A stretch of 64,000 nt of DNA from assembly GCF_900114155.1 (NCBI RefSeq), contig NZ_FOSC01000007.1, positions 62,001 to 126,000 of the forward strand. Reading direction: 5' to 3'. Below are positions 27,354 through 37,008 of this stretch, piece by piece. Positions within the stretch are counted from its first letter, which is position 1. The number at the start of each line of letters is the position of its first letter. Below the pieces are notes generated by a model. That model did not search any database, was not told the DNA's origin, and worked only from the letters and a program-made list of their open reading frames with translations. Origin of the DNA: Marinobacter persicus (GTDB lineage Bacteria; Pseudomonadota; Gammaproteobacteria; Pseudomonadales; Oleiphilaceae). The position numbers and the translations under genes are program-made.

Positions 27354-29030
27354 ATGCAATACAAACTGCAAGAAGACGGGCTCTATGTTTTATCAGGTGA
27401 CCACTGGCAGCGTGTAGGCGGTTGGATTCAGGTAATGGCTCGTACCAGATTAACCGATAAACGGCACGGGCATGGAGCGTTGCTGGAGTGGCAGAATTTC
27501 GATGGCGTGAAGCTACGCGAGGTCGTCTATGCCCGAGATCTCAACAGCGATAATGCCCGGCAGGTGAGAGATATGCTGGTTGATACCGGTTATCCACTGA
27601 CACCCGGGCAGGCAAGCTGGAGCCGGCTTCAGCACTATCTGTTGGAACAGATGGCTCTGGCCGAACCGGCGACAGTGGTTAATCGAACGGGTTGGCACGG
27701 TGGAGTATTTGCTACCAGTAACTGGACTATCGGCTCAGCTGACGAGCCCCATCACTTCGTTGGTCAACTATCCGGTTCGCCTACATTGCAGGAATCCGGC
27801 AGCCTGAGTGACTGGCAAACGTATGTTGGTCAGTTATGCCGAGGTAATCCACTTGCAATATTCAGCATTGGAACGGCACTGGCTGCGCCACTGATTGTGT
27901 CTGCTGGTATGGAAAATGGCGCCATCCATCTGGTTGGAGCATCGTCGACTGGGAAAACGACCTTGTTGCAATTGGCGGCCAGCGTCTATGGGAGCAACCG
28001 CTATGTCCGCAGTTGGATTTCAACCAGTCACGGACTAGCGGCAGTCTCATCAGAGCATAACGACATGTTGTTGCCGTTGGACGAAATCGGAATGGCTCGC
28101 CCGGAAGACATCGATACGGCCATATACCAAATCATGAACGGCTCAGGGAAGTTACGGGCTAACGTTTCCGGCGAGCTGGCCGCGACCTCTCATTGGCGAA
28201 CGCTGGTGTTGAGTAGCGGTGAAGTCTGGATTGCTGAGCTACTCCAGCAGATCGGTAAGCCGCTACGCGCAGGCCAGCAGATACGCCTGGTGGAGCTCCC
28301 AGTGTTTGGGACCTACGGTGCGTTCGACGAATTACATGGCCACAATCATCCTCAGCAATTTGTGGACGAGCTGAAATCGTCTTGTCAGCGCTACCACGGC
28401 ACTGTCATCCGGGAGTGGGTGTCATTGCTGACCGAGCGTCACACTGAGCTCAGTCAGTATCTAAATCATGAGGTTGGTTGTCTGAGCGGTGCTTGGTCAA
28501 ACGATCAGATGGCATCCCAGGTGCAACGTGTCATCCGGCGTTTTGCATTGATTGGGGCAGCACTTTGCCTCGGAAGCAGAAATTTCATCCTCCCATGGTC
28601 CGAAGAGGAATCTCTATCGGCAGTCCACAGAACTCTGAAGGCCTGGCTGGATAACAGGGGTCATTCCAGAAATTCTGAGGAATTCCGGCTTCTCAAAGCG
28701 CTGGAGCGGGCCATGAAAGTCTGGGACCGCAGTCTCAGTGATATCGAACAAGCGAGTGGCCAGGGGGGAGCTGGTTTTCGACGCTCACACGAGGGGCGAG
28801 AGTTGTGGTTGATCTATAAATCGCACTTCCTGAAGCGACTAGGGCTGCCGACCCATTACATGAGGGAAGTGGAGGTGCTCTTACAGCGTGACTGCCTGGT
28901 GAGTAATGAGCGCTCCCGGGGGACCTACAAAACTAGGGTCAACGGAGATTGGCAGCGGTTTTTCGCGCTCAGGCCTGACCAAGTTAGGCGGCAACTTGAA
29001 GAGCTGGAGAGGGTTGAACATGAGGACTGA
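27354..29030 (+). CDS. DUF927 helicase-like ATPase (element replication/maintenance)
   Basis: A 558-residue protein with a DUF927-type core: Walker A GASSTGKTT near 197 and Walker B LLPLDEIG near 241, within a RecA/AAA-like domain. The N-terminal 150 residues are the usual DUF927 lead-in, and the C-terminus is helical. Proteins of this type are found in mobile islands and phage satellites, often linked to primases, and are presumed to act in element replication. No primase domain is fused here. It overlaps the next small frame by 11 bp. Confidence 0.78.
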   Translation: MQYKLQEDGLYVLSGDHWQRVGGWIQVMARTRLTDKRHGHGALLEWQNFDGVKLREVVYARDLNSDNARQVRDMLVDTGYPLTPGQASWSRLQHYLLEQMALAEPATVVNRTGWHGGVFATSNWTIGSADEPHHFVGQLSGSPTLQESGSLSDWQTYVGQLCRGNPLAIFSIGTALAAPLIVSAGMENGAIHLVGASSTGKTTLLQLAASVYGSNRYVRSWISTSHGLAAVSSEHNDMLLPLDEIGMARPEDIDTAIYQIMNGSGKLRANVSGELAATSHWRTLVLSSGEVWIAELLQQIGKPLRAGQQIRLVELPVFGTYGAFDELHGHNHPQQFVDELKSSCQRYHGTVIREWVSLLTERHTELSQYLNHEVGCLSGAWSNDQMASQVQRVIRRFALIGAALCLGSRNFILPWSEEESLSAVHRTLKAWLDNRGHSRNSEEFRLLKALERAMKVWDRSLSDIEQASGQGGAGFRRSHEGRELWLIYKSHFLKRLGLPTHYMREVEVLLQRDCLVSNERSRGTYKTRVNGDWQRFFALRPDQVRRQLEELERVEHED

Positions 29031-29094
29031 CTTGGTGTTCCCAATTTCCCAGTTTTCCCACTTTGGTTATGGCGGTGTAGGGGTAGAGCGATGA
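29020..29094 (+). CDS. Possible 24-residue coupling peptide
   Basis: ATG at 29020 lies inside the end of the DUF927 gene, and the TGA overlaps the ATG of the next gene (ATGA). The peptide includes ISQFSHF and is encoded partly by a tandem tract (CCCAATTT, CCCAGTTTT, CCCACTTT at 29040-29064). It may only carry ribosomes into the downstream gene. Confidence 0.3.
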   Translation: MRTDLVFPISQFSHFGYGGVGVER

Positions 29095-29435
29095 CAGAAA
29101 AAGAAATGTTACAGCGGGTATTGCAGGATATGATGGTCCTCAAGAAAATCATTTTGGACCACATTAATCGTAGCAAGACCCCGGAGGCCGACAAGGAGAT
29201 CATGAGTCTTGAAGACTGTGCGGAATACACGGGACTGAAGAAAAGCACGCTGTACCAGTTAACCTCCCAAAAGAAGATCCCCCACTTCAAGCCAAATGGT
29301 CATCGGATCTTTTTTCGGCGCGCCGACATCCTGAAATGGCTCCAGTCCAACCGGATCGCGACAGCGGACGAGATCGAACAATCGGCTGCTCAGCACCTGG
29401 TGAGCCACCGAAGACCAGGACGGCGGGGTGTATGA
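29091..29435 (+). CDS. Excisionase-like helix-turn-helix protein
   Basis: A 114-residue protein. The N-terminal 35 residues form a leucine-rich helix (MLQRVLQDMMVLKKIILDHI). An HTH_17/excisionase domain follows (MSLEDCAEYTGLKKSTLYQLTSQKKIPHFKPNGHRIFFRRADILKWLQ, about 43-88). The C-terminus is basic. It is the last gene before the convergent integrase gene (45 bp between stops). This placement suggests a recombination directionality factor or a transcriptional regulator of the element. Confidence 0.75.
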   Translation: MTEKEMLQRVLQDMMVLKKIILDHINRSKTPEADKEIMSLEDCAEYTGLKKSTLYQLTSQKKIPHFKPNGHRIFFRRADILKWLQSNRIATADEIEQSAAQHLVSHRRPGRRGV

Positions 29436-29480
29436 TGTGGGGCAGGTGTAAAGAGGGGCTGTGAAAGCCCCTCTCGTCAC

Positions 29481-30671
29481 TTAGGCTGCACATTCCCCAA
29501 CTCCGTCCAGTGTCTCCTCAAATATGTCAGGAAAACTCCTCATGGCCTCTGTGCGGCGGGTTTCGAGAATGTCCGCGTAGATCTCGGTTGTTCTGAGCTC
29601 ACTGTGGCCCAGAAGCCGGGACAACGAATAGATATCCACACCCCTGGCCAGTTGATTGACCGCAAAGGTGTGCCGTCCGGCATGGAAAGTGACATTCTTG
29701 GTGATTCCTGCCCGCATGACCCACTGCGCTAATGCAACGTTGGTGTAGGAGTCATACTTCAGACCCTTGAATACCCTATCACCTGGCTTACCGCGATTCT
29801 CCAGGTTCAACAATCTCACCGCTGAGTCTGGAAGATCCAGGTATTGCAGTGAGTTCCCGGCGTTCACCAGCTTCTTCTGCCGAAAAATGATGCGGTAGTG
29901 GCCATCGGCGAATTCCTCTATCTCACCCCAGACCAGCTTGTGGATATCTGACCAGCGAAGGCCAGTAGTGCAGGAAAACAGGAAAGCCCGCCTCAGCACG
30001 TCATACCGGCATTCGGCTTTGGTCAGAGCCCGGACCTCTTCCAGGGTCAGGTAAGTCCGTTTCGTGTTTTCCGGCTTGATGGACTTAACCTGTTGAACCG
30101 GGTTGTCGCGGACAATGCCGTCCCGATAGGCCTGGTTGAGCGCTGCCCGAACCTTGTTGAAGTAACTGCTAGTCGTGTTCTTGGCCAGTTTGGTTCCGGA
30201 TTTGGTGGTGGCTTCATGCTGAAGGTAGTGCCGGAACCCCTCCAGGAATCGCTTATCGACTTGTTCAAAGGTCAGTTCAGACAAGCCATGGTAGCGGTGT
30301 AGGTGATGACGGGTGGAGATCCAGATCGAATGGTTGGATTTGCTCACGGAAGCCTTCTCGTCGGTCAACTGGTCGAAGTAATCGAAGAAGCTGGCAGACA
30401 GCTTGGTCCGATCATCCAATCCATGTTGTGACGACTCGATTTCCAGCAGCCGTTTTGCCCGGATGGCCTCAGCCTTCTGATTCACGGTCTTGTTGTGCTC
30501 ACGCTCCGCCGGAAGGCGGGGTTTGTCGTAGATGAACAGGCTCAGGGGCTCATATGAGCGCTTCTGCGCCCGAGAACCGTTCTGGTCTGTCTTGGAACCG
30601 TGATAGTAGACCAGTCGCAAGGCACGGTGGCCGTTCTTGTCTGGTTCTCGTTTCTGGATAGTGATTTTCAT
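29481..30671 (-). CDS. int: Tyrosine integrase of the island
   Basis: A 396-residue protein; ATG at 30671 (MKITIQKREPDK) is chosen because upstream in-frame sequence to 30752 lies in the palindromic promoter. An N-terminal arm-binding domain and a SAM-like core-binding domain (about 80-190) precede the catalytic domain. The catalytic domain has Arg in TTGLRWSDIH, HAGRHTFAVNQLARG (H-x-x-R), LLGHSELRTTEIYADI with the nucleophilic Tyr near 374. It catalyses integration and excision at the att site in the 3' end of mnmE, 170 bp upstream of its start. The promoter contains nested TGCTCCG/CGGAGCA repeats. Confidence 0.93.
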   Translation of the reverse strand: MKITIQKREPDKNGHRALRLVYYHGSKTDQNGSRAQKRSYEPLSLFIYDKPRLPAEREHNKTVNQKAEAIRAKRLLEIESSQHGLDDRTKLSASFFDYFDQLTDEKASVSKSNHSIWISTRHHLHRYHGLSELTFEQVDKRFLEGFRHYLQHEATTKSGTKLAKNTTSSYFNKVRAALNQAYRDGIVRDNPVQQVKSIKPENTKRTYLTLEEVRALTKAECRYDVLRRAFLFSCTTGLRWSDIHKLVWGEIEEFADGHYRIIFRQKKLVNAGNSLQYLDLPDSAVRLLNLENRGKPGDRVFKGLKYDSYTNVALAQWVMRAGITKNVTFHAGRHTFAVNQLARGVDIYSLSRLLGHSELRTTEIYADILETRRTEAMRSFPDIFEETLDGVGECAA

Positions 30672-30684
30672 GTTTGCTACTTTT

Positions 30685-30731
30685 GTGCTCCGAGTGCTCC
30701 GAAAACTTATACTCGGAGCACACACGGAGCA
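30685..30731. promoter_or_regulatory. Nested palindromic repeats in the integrase promoter
   Basis: Two TGCTCCG (30686-30692, 30695-30701) face two CGGAGCA (30714-30720, 30725-30731). The longest inverted repeat is GTGCTCCGAG (30685-30694) with CTCGGAGCAC (30712-30721), perfect over 10 bp. The minus strand reads TATAAG between the arms, a possible -10 for int. The same half-sites occur at the mobI start. The rest of 30732-30840 is AT-rich, with nothing else seen. Confidence 0.6.
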
Positions 30732-30840
30732 AGAGGGGGCAAAACGGATCAAATTGCCTGCAAAGAAATAGAATAAATTTATTTATAAAACAATGGCTTA
30801 TTTGTATTTGATTGGATGCTTTTCGATCTTTTTGGCCATT

Positions 30841-30858
30841 TTACTTCCCGATACAGAA
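30841..30858 (-). other. Attachment site at the 3' end of mnmE
   Basis: The last 18 bp of mnmE read TTCTGTATCGGGAAGTAA. As I remember it, the SGI1 attachment core in trmE/mnmE is TTCTGTATTGGTAAGTAA, a 16 of 18 match. An integrase gene starts 170 bp away, and the composition changes here, so this is probably one att junction. No second copy was found in the window, placing the other end beyond the left edge. Confidence 0.65.
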
Positions 30859-32211
30859 CGAACTGAAAATTTTCCCCAACAGTTCATCCGGGGTCAGCTG
30901 GCCGGTAATTTCTCCCAGCGCATCCTGGGCCGCGCGCAGGTCCTCGGCCAGTAGTTCCCCGGCACCGTAGCCTTCCAGTTGGCTCTGGCCCTGAATCAGC
31001 GAATCCCGTGCCCGCTCGAGGGCGTCCAGGTGCCGGCGACGGGCAAGAAATCCGCCCTCGGTACTGCTGGCAAAGCCGATGCACTCCTTGAGATGGTCCC
31101 GCAGGATATCCAGCCCTTCGGAGGACTTTGCCGCCAGGCGAATCACCGGTGCTGACTGACCGGTCCCGGTCGAGATACCCACTGTTTCACCAGACAGATC
31201 GACCTTGTTGCGAATCACCGTCACGGGCGCATTGTCCGGCAACTGGTCGATAAAATCCGGCCAGATTTCATGGGGCTCGGTTTTGTCAGTGGTGGTGGCA
31301 TCCACCAGCAGCAGGATCCGGTCGGCTTTGTTGATCTCCTCCCAGGCACGGGCGATGCCGATCTGCTCCACCTCGTCCGGGCTGTCCCGCAAACCGGCGG
31401 TGTCGATGATGTGCAACGGCATACCATCAATGTGGATGTGTTCTTTCAGTACGTCCCGGGTGGTGCCTTCAATGGCGGTGACGATGGCGGTTTCCCGGCC
31501 GGCCAGGGCATTGAGCAGGCTGGATTTACCGGCATTGGGGCGGCCGGCGATCACCACGTTCATGCCGTCCCTCAGAATGGTGCCCTGCTCTGCTTCGGCA
31601 AGGATCGCGGTTACCTGCTCCAGCAACCGGGCCAGATCACCGGCCACTTTGCCATCCGCCAGAAAATCGATTTCCTCTTCGGGAAAGTCGATGGCGGCTT
31701 CCACATAGATACGCAGGTGGGTAACAGCGTCAACCAGTTGTTCAATCCGGCGCGAAAACACCCCCTGCATGGAACGCACCGCACAGCGGGCCGCCTGCTC
31801 GGAACTGCTTTCAATCAGATCCGCAATGGCTTCGGCCTGGGCCAGATCGAGTTTGTCATTCAGAAACGCGCGCTCGGAAAATTCACCCGGTCGGGCCAGG
31901 CGCGCACCCTGGCTGCAAACTTCCCGCAGCAGCAGGTCGAGGATCACGGTCCCGCCATGGCCCTGCAACTCAAGCACGTCTTCGCCGGTAAAGGAGTGGG
32001 GGTTGGGGAAAAACAGGGCGATGCCTTCATCAATCAGGTTGCCCCCACCATCCAGAAACGGGCCGTAATGGGCATAGCGGGGTTTGGGGTCATACCCCAG
32101 CACCCGGTTGGCAATGGCACCGGCCCGGGGGCCGGAGACCCGGACAATTCCCACCCCGGCCTGGCCGGGAGCCGTGGCAATGGCGGCGATGGTGTCAGTT
32201 GTCGGCTGCAT
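30841..32211 (-). CDS. mnmE: tRNA modification GTPase MnmE
   Basis: A 456-residue protein; ATG at 32211 begins [16 protein letters not shown], the usual MnmE start. The N-terminal folate-binding domain, the helical domain, an inserted G domain with GRPNAGKSS near 224 and DTAGLR near 270, and the C-terminal FCIGK with the essential Cys are all present. With MnmG it makes the 5-carboxymethylaminomethyl group at wobble uridine of several tRNAs. The 3' end is intact despite the adjacent island, as expected if integration restores the coding end. Confidence 0.97.
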   Translation of the reverse strand: MQPTTDTIAAIATAPGQAGVGIVRVSGPRAGAIANRVLGYDPKPRYAHYGPFLDGGGNLIDEGIALFFPNPHSFTGEDVLELQGHGGTVILDLLLREVCSQGARLARPGEFSERAFLNDKLDLAQAEAIADLIESSSEQAARCAVRSMQGVFSRRIEQLVDAVTHLRIYVEAAIDFPEEEIDFLADGKVAGDLARLLEQVTAILAEAEQGTILRDGMNVVIAGRPNAGKSSLLNALAGRETAIVTAIEGTTRDVLKEHIHIDGMPLHIIDTAGLRDSPDEVEQIGIARAWEEINKADRILLLVDATTTDKTEPHEIWPDFIDQLPDNAPVTVIRNKVDLSGETVGISTGTGQSAPVIRLAAKSSEGLDILRDHLKECIGFASSTEGGFLARRRHLDALERARDSLIQGQSQLEGYGAGELLAEDLRAAQDALGEITGQLTPDELLGKIFSSFCIGK

Positions 32212-32240
32212 GCTTTGTCTTCCGTTCAGAAACAACAAAG

Positions 32241-32257
32241 GCTCCCTGCAGGAGCCC
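32241..32257 (-). terminator. Hairpin between yidC and mnmE
   Basis: GGCTCC-CTGCA-GGAGCC forms a 6-bp stem with flanking complementarity. On the minus strand it is followed by TTTGTTGTTT, a weak T-rich tract. It may act as an attenuator or partial terminator between yidC and mnmE. Confidence 0.4.
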
Positions 32258-32283
32258 TTGTCTGGTCAGAAATACGTCAGGTC

Positions 32284-33981
32284 TCAGTATTTCTTGTCGG
32301 CGGTTTCCGCTTCAATCTTGCGGGTAATGTACCACTGCTGGGCAATGGACAGCACGTTGTTGGTCAGCCAGTAGAGGACCAGACCGGCCGGGAACCACAG
32401 GAAGAAGATGGTGAAAATCAGCGGCATGCCTTTCATCAACTTCGCCTGCATTGGATCCGGCGGGGTCGGGTTGAGACTCATCTGGATGAACATGCTGGCG
32501 CCCATCAGGATCGGCAGAATGAAGAACGGGTCCATCTGCGAAAGGTCATTGATCCACAGGAAGAACGGTGCATGACGCAGCTGTACCGCTTCGAACAGAA
32601 CCCAGTACAGGGAAATGAACACGGGCATCTGGACCAGGATGGGCAGGCAGCCACCCAGCGGGTTGATTTTCTCCCGCTTGTACAGCGCCATCATTTCCTG
32701 GGACATGCGCTGGCGATCATCACCGTACAGCTCTTTCAGGCGGTTCAGTTGCGGGGCGACCGCGCGCATTTTCGCCATGGATTTGTAACTGGTGGCCGAC
32801 AGGTGGAAGAACACCAGCTTGACCACCACGGTCAGCAGGATGATGGAAACACCCCAGTTACCCACAAGGCCGTGGAACCACTGCAGGATGTAGAACAGTG
32901 GCAGGGAAATAAAGAACAGCCAGCCGAAATCGACCGTGCGGTCGAGGTTTGGCGCCAGGTCTTCCAGGCGGTCGATGACTTTCGGCCCGACATAGGCCTT
33001 GGCGCCCACTTCGGCGGTTTCACCCGGGGCAACGGTGGTAGCCGGATAAACGAAACCCATCACGTGCAGTTGATCACGCTTGGTGGTCTGGAACTGGGCC
33101 GGCTGGTCCTGTTCGGGAATCCAGGCGGTCAGGAAATAATGCTGCAGGAAGGCCAGCCAGCCATTGGTCACCTGCTGGTTGATACGTTCTTCAGACAGGT
33201 CGTCGAAATCGTATTTCTCGTAAGGGTCTTCCGGAGTACTTAGCACCATGCCCAGATAGGCCTGGATGCCCATGCTGGCCTGGGAGGTCGGGTCCGGCGA
33301 CTGATCGCGGACAATCTTGCCGGTGAAATTACTTTTCCAGGGTTTATCGGATTTGTTTTCAATCAGGTAGCGAACGTCAATTTCGTAACTGTCGCGGCCA
33401 AGAACATACTGTTTGGTGATATCCACACCGTCTTCGGTGGTGTGGGTCAGATTGATGCGCAGCTCGTCTTCGCCTTCGGCAAGCTGATATTGCGCGGATT
33501 CGGCATCAAACACCGGCGGGTTGCTGGCGTTGCGGCCATCCGGACCGTCGCGGCCAATCAGTCCGCTTTCGAGCAGGTAGGTTCTATTGCTGGTGTTGCT
33601 GAGTAGCTTGAGCGGCTCTTTGCTGTCCAGGGTTCTGTCGTGCTTGAGCAGGGCGCTGGACACCAGATTGCCGCCAATACGGTCGATGGTCAGTTCATAG
33701 ACATCGGTCTTGACGGTGATGTAGCGGTTATCCAGGTTGGTATCGCCCTCATCGGAGGCCGTCGGGGCATTACCGCTATCAGGTGTGGAAAACTCGTCCC
33801 CGGAAGTACCTTCACCGTCAGGCAGCATCATTTCATCAGGCGAACTGTTGCTGTTACCGGTGACTTCGGATTGGGCAACCTGATCCGTGGCTGGCTGGTG
33901 ATAGTCCTCGTTCCAGGCCAGGACCATCAGGTAACTGACAATCGCAAGACCGGCAAACAAAACGATGCGTTTGATATCCAT
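32284..33981 (-). CDS. yidC: Membrane protein insertase YidC
   Basis: A 565-residue protein. The N-terminal membrane anchor (IVLFAGLAIVSYLMVLAW) is followed by an acidic S/D/G linker and the periplasmic beta-rich domain typical of Gram-negative YidC (about 95-340). Five further membrane segments lie in the conserved C-terminal insertase domain (WLFFISLPLFYILQWFHG, ISLYWVLFEAVQL, IFTIFFLWFPAGLVLYWLTNN). It inserts membrane proteins alone or with SecYEG. It is 4 bp downstream of yidD in the standard rpmH-rnpA-yidD-yidC-mnmE order. Confidence 0.97.
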   Translation of the reverse strand: MDIKRIVLFAGLAIVSYLMVLAWNEDYHQPATDQVAQSEVTGNSNSSPDEMMLPDGEGTSGDEFSTPDSGNAPTASDEGDTNLDNRYITVKTDVYELTIDRIGGNLVSSALLKHDRTLDSKEPLKLLSNTSNRTYLLESGLIGRDGPDGRNASNPPVFDAESAQYQLAEGEDELRINLTHTTEDGVDITKQYVLGRDSYEIDVRYLIENKSDKPWKSNFTGKIVRDQSPDPTSQASMGIQAYLGMVLSTPEDPYEKYDFDDLSEERINQQVTNGWLAFLQHYFLTAWIPEQDQPAQFQTTKRDQLHVMGFVYPATTVAPGETAEVGAKAYVGPKVIDRLEDLAPNLDRTVDFGWLFFISLPLFYILQWFHGLVGNWGVSIILLTVVVKLVFFHLSATSYKSMAKMRAVAPQLNRLKELYGDDRQRMSQEMMALYKREKINPLGGCLPILVQMPVFISLYWVLFEAVQLRHAPFFLWINDLSQMDPFFILPILMGASMFIQMSLNPTPPDPMQAKLMKGMPLIFTIFFLWFPAGLVLYWLTNNVLSIAQQWYITRKIEAETADKKY

Positions 33982-33985
33982 AAAC

Positions 33986-34279
33986 TTAATGTCTGGTCTG
34001 AGTAGTGGAATGGGGGCGTTCAGTCTGATTGCTGTCGTACTGGTGTTCAGGCGTTACCGATGCGTTGGTGCCGGGAACCGGATCATAACCGCCTTCCGCC
34101 CATGGATGACATCGCAATAGACGGGCACCAGCCAGATAACTTCCCTTCAGCGCACCATGCTGTTGGATCGCCTCGATGGCGTATTGTGAACAGGTTGGAT
34201 GGTGTCGGCAATGGCTGGCCATCATTGGACTGATGGCATACTGATAAAAACGGATGGGCAGAAGCAGTAACTGACGCAT
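33986..34279 (-). CDS. yidD: Membrane protein insertion efficiency factor YidD
   Basis: A 97-residue protein with the family motif [15 protein letters not shown] near 24-38 and [17 protein letters not shown] near 53-69. It is a small membrane-associated partner of YidC. Its ATG shares one base with the rnpA stop (TAATG). The acidic, Q/T-rich C-terminal tail is variable in the family. Confidence 0.95.
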   Translation of the reverse strand: MRQLLLLPIRFYQYAISPMMASHCRHHPTCSQYAIEAIQQHGALKGSYLAGARLLRCHPWAEGGYDPVPGTNASVTPEHQYDSNQTERPHSTTQTRH

Positions 34280-34683
34280 TAACCGGTACCTCGGGATTTT
34301 GCGTCTGAGTATTCAGACTGTGCCTGAGCCTGTTTGTATTTTTTTTTCACTCTGCGCCAGAGATCATCCAGAGCTTGCTGGATAGCTGAGTTGTCGAGGT
34401 GGTTCAGGCCTTGTCGGCCGAGGACAACAATATCCAGATCCGGCAGATTCTGCTGGTGTCTGAAGGTTTCCCTGACCTGGCGTTTGATCCGGTTTCTCTG
34501 GACCGCCAGTCGTAAGTTTTTCTTTGAGAAAATAAGACCGATCCTGGCATGTCCCAACTGATTGGGTGTTGCCAGGATCAGAAAATTCCGATGCGGAACT
34601 TTCAGGGTTACGTCATCGAAGACTTTGCTGTAATCCGAAGGCTTCAGAAGCCTGTGAGATTTCGGAAACCCCAAAGTCTTCAC
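34279..34683 (-). CDS. rnpA: Ribonuclease P protein component
   Basis: A 134-residue basic protein with the RNase P signature [21 protein letters not shown] near 54-74. It starts with GTG at 34683. It binds the RnpB RNA and assists 5' processing of tRNA precursors. It lies 15 bp after rpmH on the same strand, in the conserved order around the chromosome origin. Confidence 0.96.
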   Translation of the reverse strand: MKTLGFPKSHRLLKPSDYSKVFDDVTLKVPHRNFLILATPNQLGHARIGLIFSKKNLRLAVQRNRIKRQVRETFRHQQNLPDLDIVVLGRQGLNHLDNSAIQQALDDLWRRVKKKYKQAQAQSEYSDAKSRGTG

Positions 34684-34698
34684 AAGGTAATCCCGGAG

Positions 34699-34833
34699 TT
34701 ACGCAGACAGACGTGCACGGCCTTTGGCACGACGACGGGACAGTACCTTACGACCATTGGCAGTGGCCATACGGGCACGGAAACCGTGGGCACGCTTGCG
34801 CTTCAGGACGCTCGGTTGAAAAGTTCTTTTCAT
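34699..34833 (-). CDS. rpmH: 50S ribosomal protein L34
   Basis: A 44-residue, arginine- and lysine-rich protein beginning [19 protein letters not shown] and ending [12 protein letters not shown], the standard bL34 sequence. It is the first gene of the leftward rpmH-rnpA-yidD-yidC-mnmE group. Its promoter lies in the 620-bp gap before dnaA. Confidence 0.98.
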   Translation of the reverse strand: MKRTFQPSVLKRKRAHGFRARMATANGRKVLSRRRAKGRARLSA

Positions 34834-35453
34834 GGTGAAGTTCTCACAAATTCGTCAATGGACTTTGAACGTTGGCTGAAAAACAGACAGCCAAAACAGG
34901 AGCGGCATTCTAGTCAAATCAGGGGGCAAGTTCAATGCTTATCGCCTGTGCTTTCGGGTTTTACCTGTGCATCGGCAACGGAGTGATCGAATAACAGATT
35001 CAATAAAGTCTTTTTAAATTCTTTAAAGATTATTTATTACTGTTATTAGGCACCATGAATTCTGTGGGTAAGTGATTTTTTGTACGTAAAAACAGAAGAT
35101 TAGGCTATTGATAAGGATCTTGACGAAGGCACGTGAGCTCTGTGGACAGCAGCAGCAGGAAATGTGAACAACCGGGCCTTCAGCAAATGAGCGAAGTTGT
35201 TCAGGGGTTGGTGCAAGGGTTGCACACAGGGTTGATACCCGGGTTTACACACCGGCCTGTGAGTAAGTTTTTTTCATGGATTTTCTGTACACAAGCCTGT
35301 GCATAGAGTGGCAAGATACTGAAAGTAAAATAAAATTGTTTCCACAGGGTGTTTATTAACACAACAGTCGGTCTTTTACTGCCGGGTGTCTCACGGTAGA
35401 ATCGTCCGTTAACCTCCCGGCCGTCCGTTAGCTGATCAGGCAAGGGACGGTTC
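34834..35453. other. rpmH-dnaA intergenic region, candidate oriC
   Basis: A 620-bp non-coding gap. An AT-rich block (about 34988-35050) could be the unwinding element. DnaA-box-like 9-mers are TGTGGGTAA (35063-35071), TGTGAGTAA (35258-35266), TGTGCATAG (35298-35306) and TTTCCACAG (35339-35347), each one or two bases from TGTGGATAA or its complement. In pseudomonads and relatives oriC lies in this gap. The region must also hold the divergent rpmH and dnaA promoters. Confidence 0.65.
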
Positions 35454-36956
35454 ATGCGGACACAGCGATTCTCAGGAGCAGGCGGTTTTTCCGACACTAT
35501 GTGGCATCAATGTCTTGAAGTACTCAGGGATGAATTTCCCGCTCAACAGTTCAATACCTGGTTGAGGCCCCTCCAGTCAGACCTGCGAGAGGGACAGTTG
35601 ATGCTGTTTGCCCCTAACCGCTTTGTCATGGATTGGGTCAACCAGAAATACCTGCGGCGTATAGAGGAAGTATTAAAAGACCTGAACGGCGGCCAGGCCC
35701 CCCGGGTGGTGATGAAGGTGGGATCGGCGCCCAGGGAAAATGAACCGGTGCAACGCTCGGTGGAAACAAAGCCCGATCCGGCGGCGCTGGATGAGACCGG
35801 CCGCAGTGTGACGGAAGAAGAGAAAAGCGTGGCGGCGACCGTGCCGGCGCAATCCGGCGGTAAACCTCAGGCGTCCTCCCATCGCACATCTGGCGGCCAA
35901 CGCCGGGACGTGCAGGTGGAAGGGGATATCAAACATCAGAGCTTTCTGAACGAAACCTTCACGTTTGATACCTTCGTGGAAGGCAAGTCCAACCAACTGG
36001 CCCGGGCGGCGTCCATGCAGGTGGCGGAGAATCCTGGTGGCGCCTATAACCCTCTGTTTCTGTATGGTGGTGTGGGCCTGGGTAAGACCCACCTGATGCA
36101 CGCTATTGGTAACGAAATCGTTCGCCGCAACCCCGGTGCCAAGGTGGCCTATCTTCGCTCCGAACGGTTTGTGGCCGACATGGTCAAGGCGCTGCAGCTG
36201 AACGCGATCAACGAATTCAAACGGTATTACCGCTCGGTGGATGCCCTGCTGATCGATGATATCCAGTTTTTCGCCCGTAAGGAGCGCTCCCAGGAAGAGT
36301 TTTTCCACACTTTTAATGCGCTATTGGAGGGCGGCCAGCAGGTGATCGTGACCTGTGACCGGTTCCCGAAAGAAATCGTGGACATGGAAGAGCGCCTGAA
36401 AAGCCGGTTTGGCTGGGGCCTGACAGTGATGGTTGAACCGCCGGAACTGGAAACCCGGGTGGCCATCCTGATGAAAAAGGCCGAGCAGGCGAACGTCAAA
36501 CTCAGTAGTGAGGCTGCGTTTTTCATCGCCCAGAAAATTCGCTCAAATGTCCGGGAGCTTGAAGGTGCGCTTCGTCTGGTGATAGCGAATGCTCACTTCA
36601 CGGGCTCGGAGATTACGCCTCCCTTTATCCGGGAAAGCCTCAAGGATCTGTTGGCCCTGCATGAAAAGCAGGTTAGCATCGACAACATCCAGCGTACCGT
36701 GGCGGAGTATTACAAGATCAAGGTGGCGGATCTGCTGTCCAAGCGCCGGACCCGCACCGTTACCCGCCCCCGGCAGGTGGCCATGTCCCTGGCGAAAGAG
36801 CTGACCAACCACAGTCTGCCGGAAATTGGGGATGCTTTTGGTGGGCGGGACCACACCACGGTGTTGCACGCCTGCAAGAAAATCGTTGAACTCCAGGAGA
36901 CCGACCCGGGTATCCGGGAGGACTATCAGAACTTCATGAGATTGCTGACGACCTGA
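35454..36956 (+). CDS. dnaA: Chromosomal replication initiator DnaA
   Basis: A 500-residue protein (ATG at 35454 has AGGGA 7 bp upstream; ATG at 35499, MWHQCLEVL, is an alternative). Domain I ([20 protein letters not shown]) is followed by a variable domain II. The AAA+ domain has Walker [10 protein letters not shown] near 204 and Walker [10 protein letters not shown] near 268. The C-terminal HTH has the [14 protein letters not shown] signature. It binds DnaA boxes and unwinds oriC. It is first of the dnaA-dnaN-recF-gyrB group. Confidence 0.98.
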   Translation: MRTQRFSGAGGFSDTMWHQCLEVLRDEFPAQQFNTWLRPLQSDLREGQLMLFAPNRFVMDWVNQKYLRRIEEVLKDLNGGQAPRVVMKVGSAPRENEPVQRSVETKPDPAALDETGRSVTEEEKSVAATVPAQSGGKPQASSHRTSGGQRRDVQVEGDIKHQSFLNETFTFDTFVEGKSNQLARAASMQVAENPGGAYNPLFLYGGVGLGKTHLMHAIGNEIVRRNPGAKVAYLRSERFVADMVKALQLNAINEFKRYYRSVDALLIDDIQFFARKERSQEEFFHTFNALLEGGQQVIVTCDRFPKEIVDMEERLKSRFGWGLTVMVEPPELETRVAILMKKAEQANVKLSSEAAFFIAQKIRSNVRELEGALRLVIANAHFTGSEITPPFIRESLKDLLALHEKQVSIDNIQRTVAEYYKIKVADLLSKRRTRTVTRPRQVAMSLAKELTNHSLPEIGDAFGGRDHTTVLHACKKIVELQETDPGIREDYQNFMRLLTT

Positions 36957-37008
36957 CGGAATCGGGTCGTTGCCGAACATTCACTTCCGATAACAGAAAC
37001 CGAGTGCC

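Noticed and set aside
29481..30840. Complete SGI1-type element
   Set aside because: Only the integration site and the general plan match; the recognisable SGI1 backbone genes are not seen, and the left end is outside the window, so I call only an island using the mnmE site.
31270..33243. Long plus-strand open frame across mnmE and yidC
   Set aside because: It is antisense to two intact, well recognised genes, has no coding character of its own and is a by-product of GC-rich codon use.
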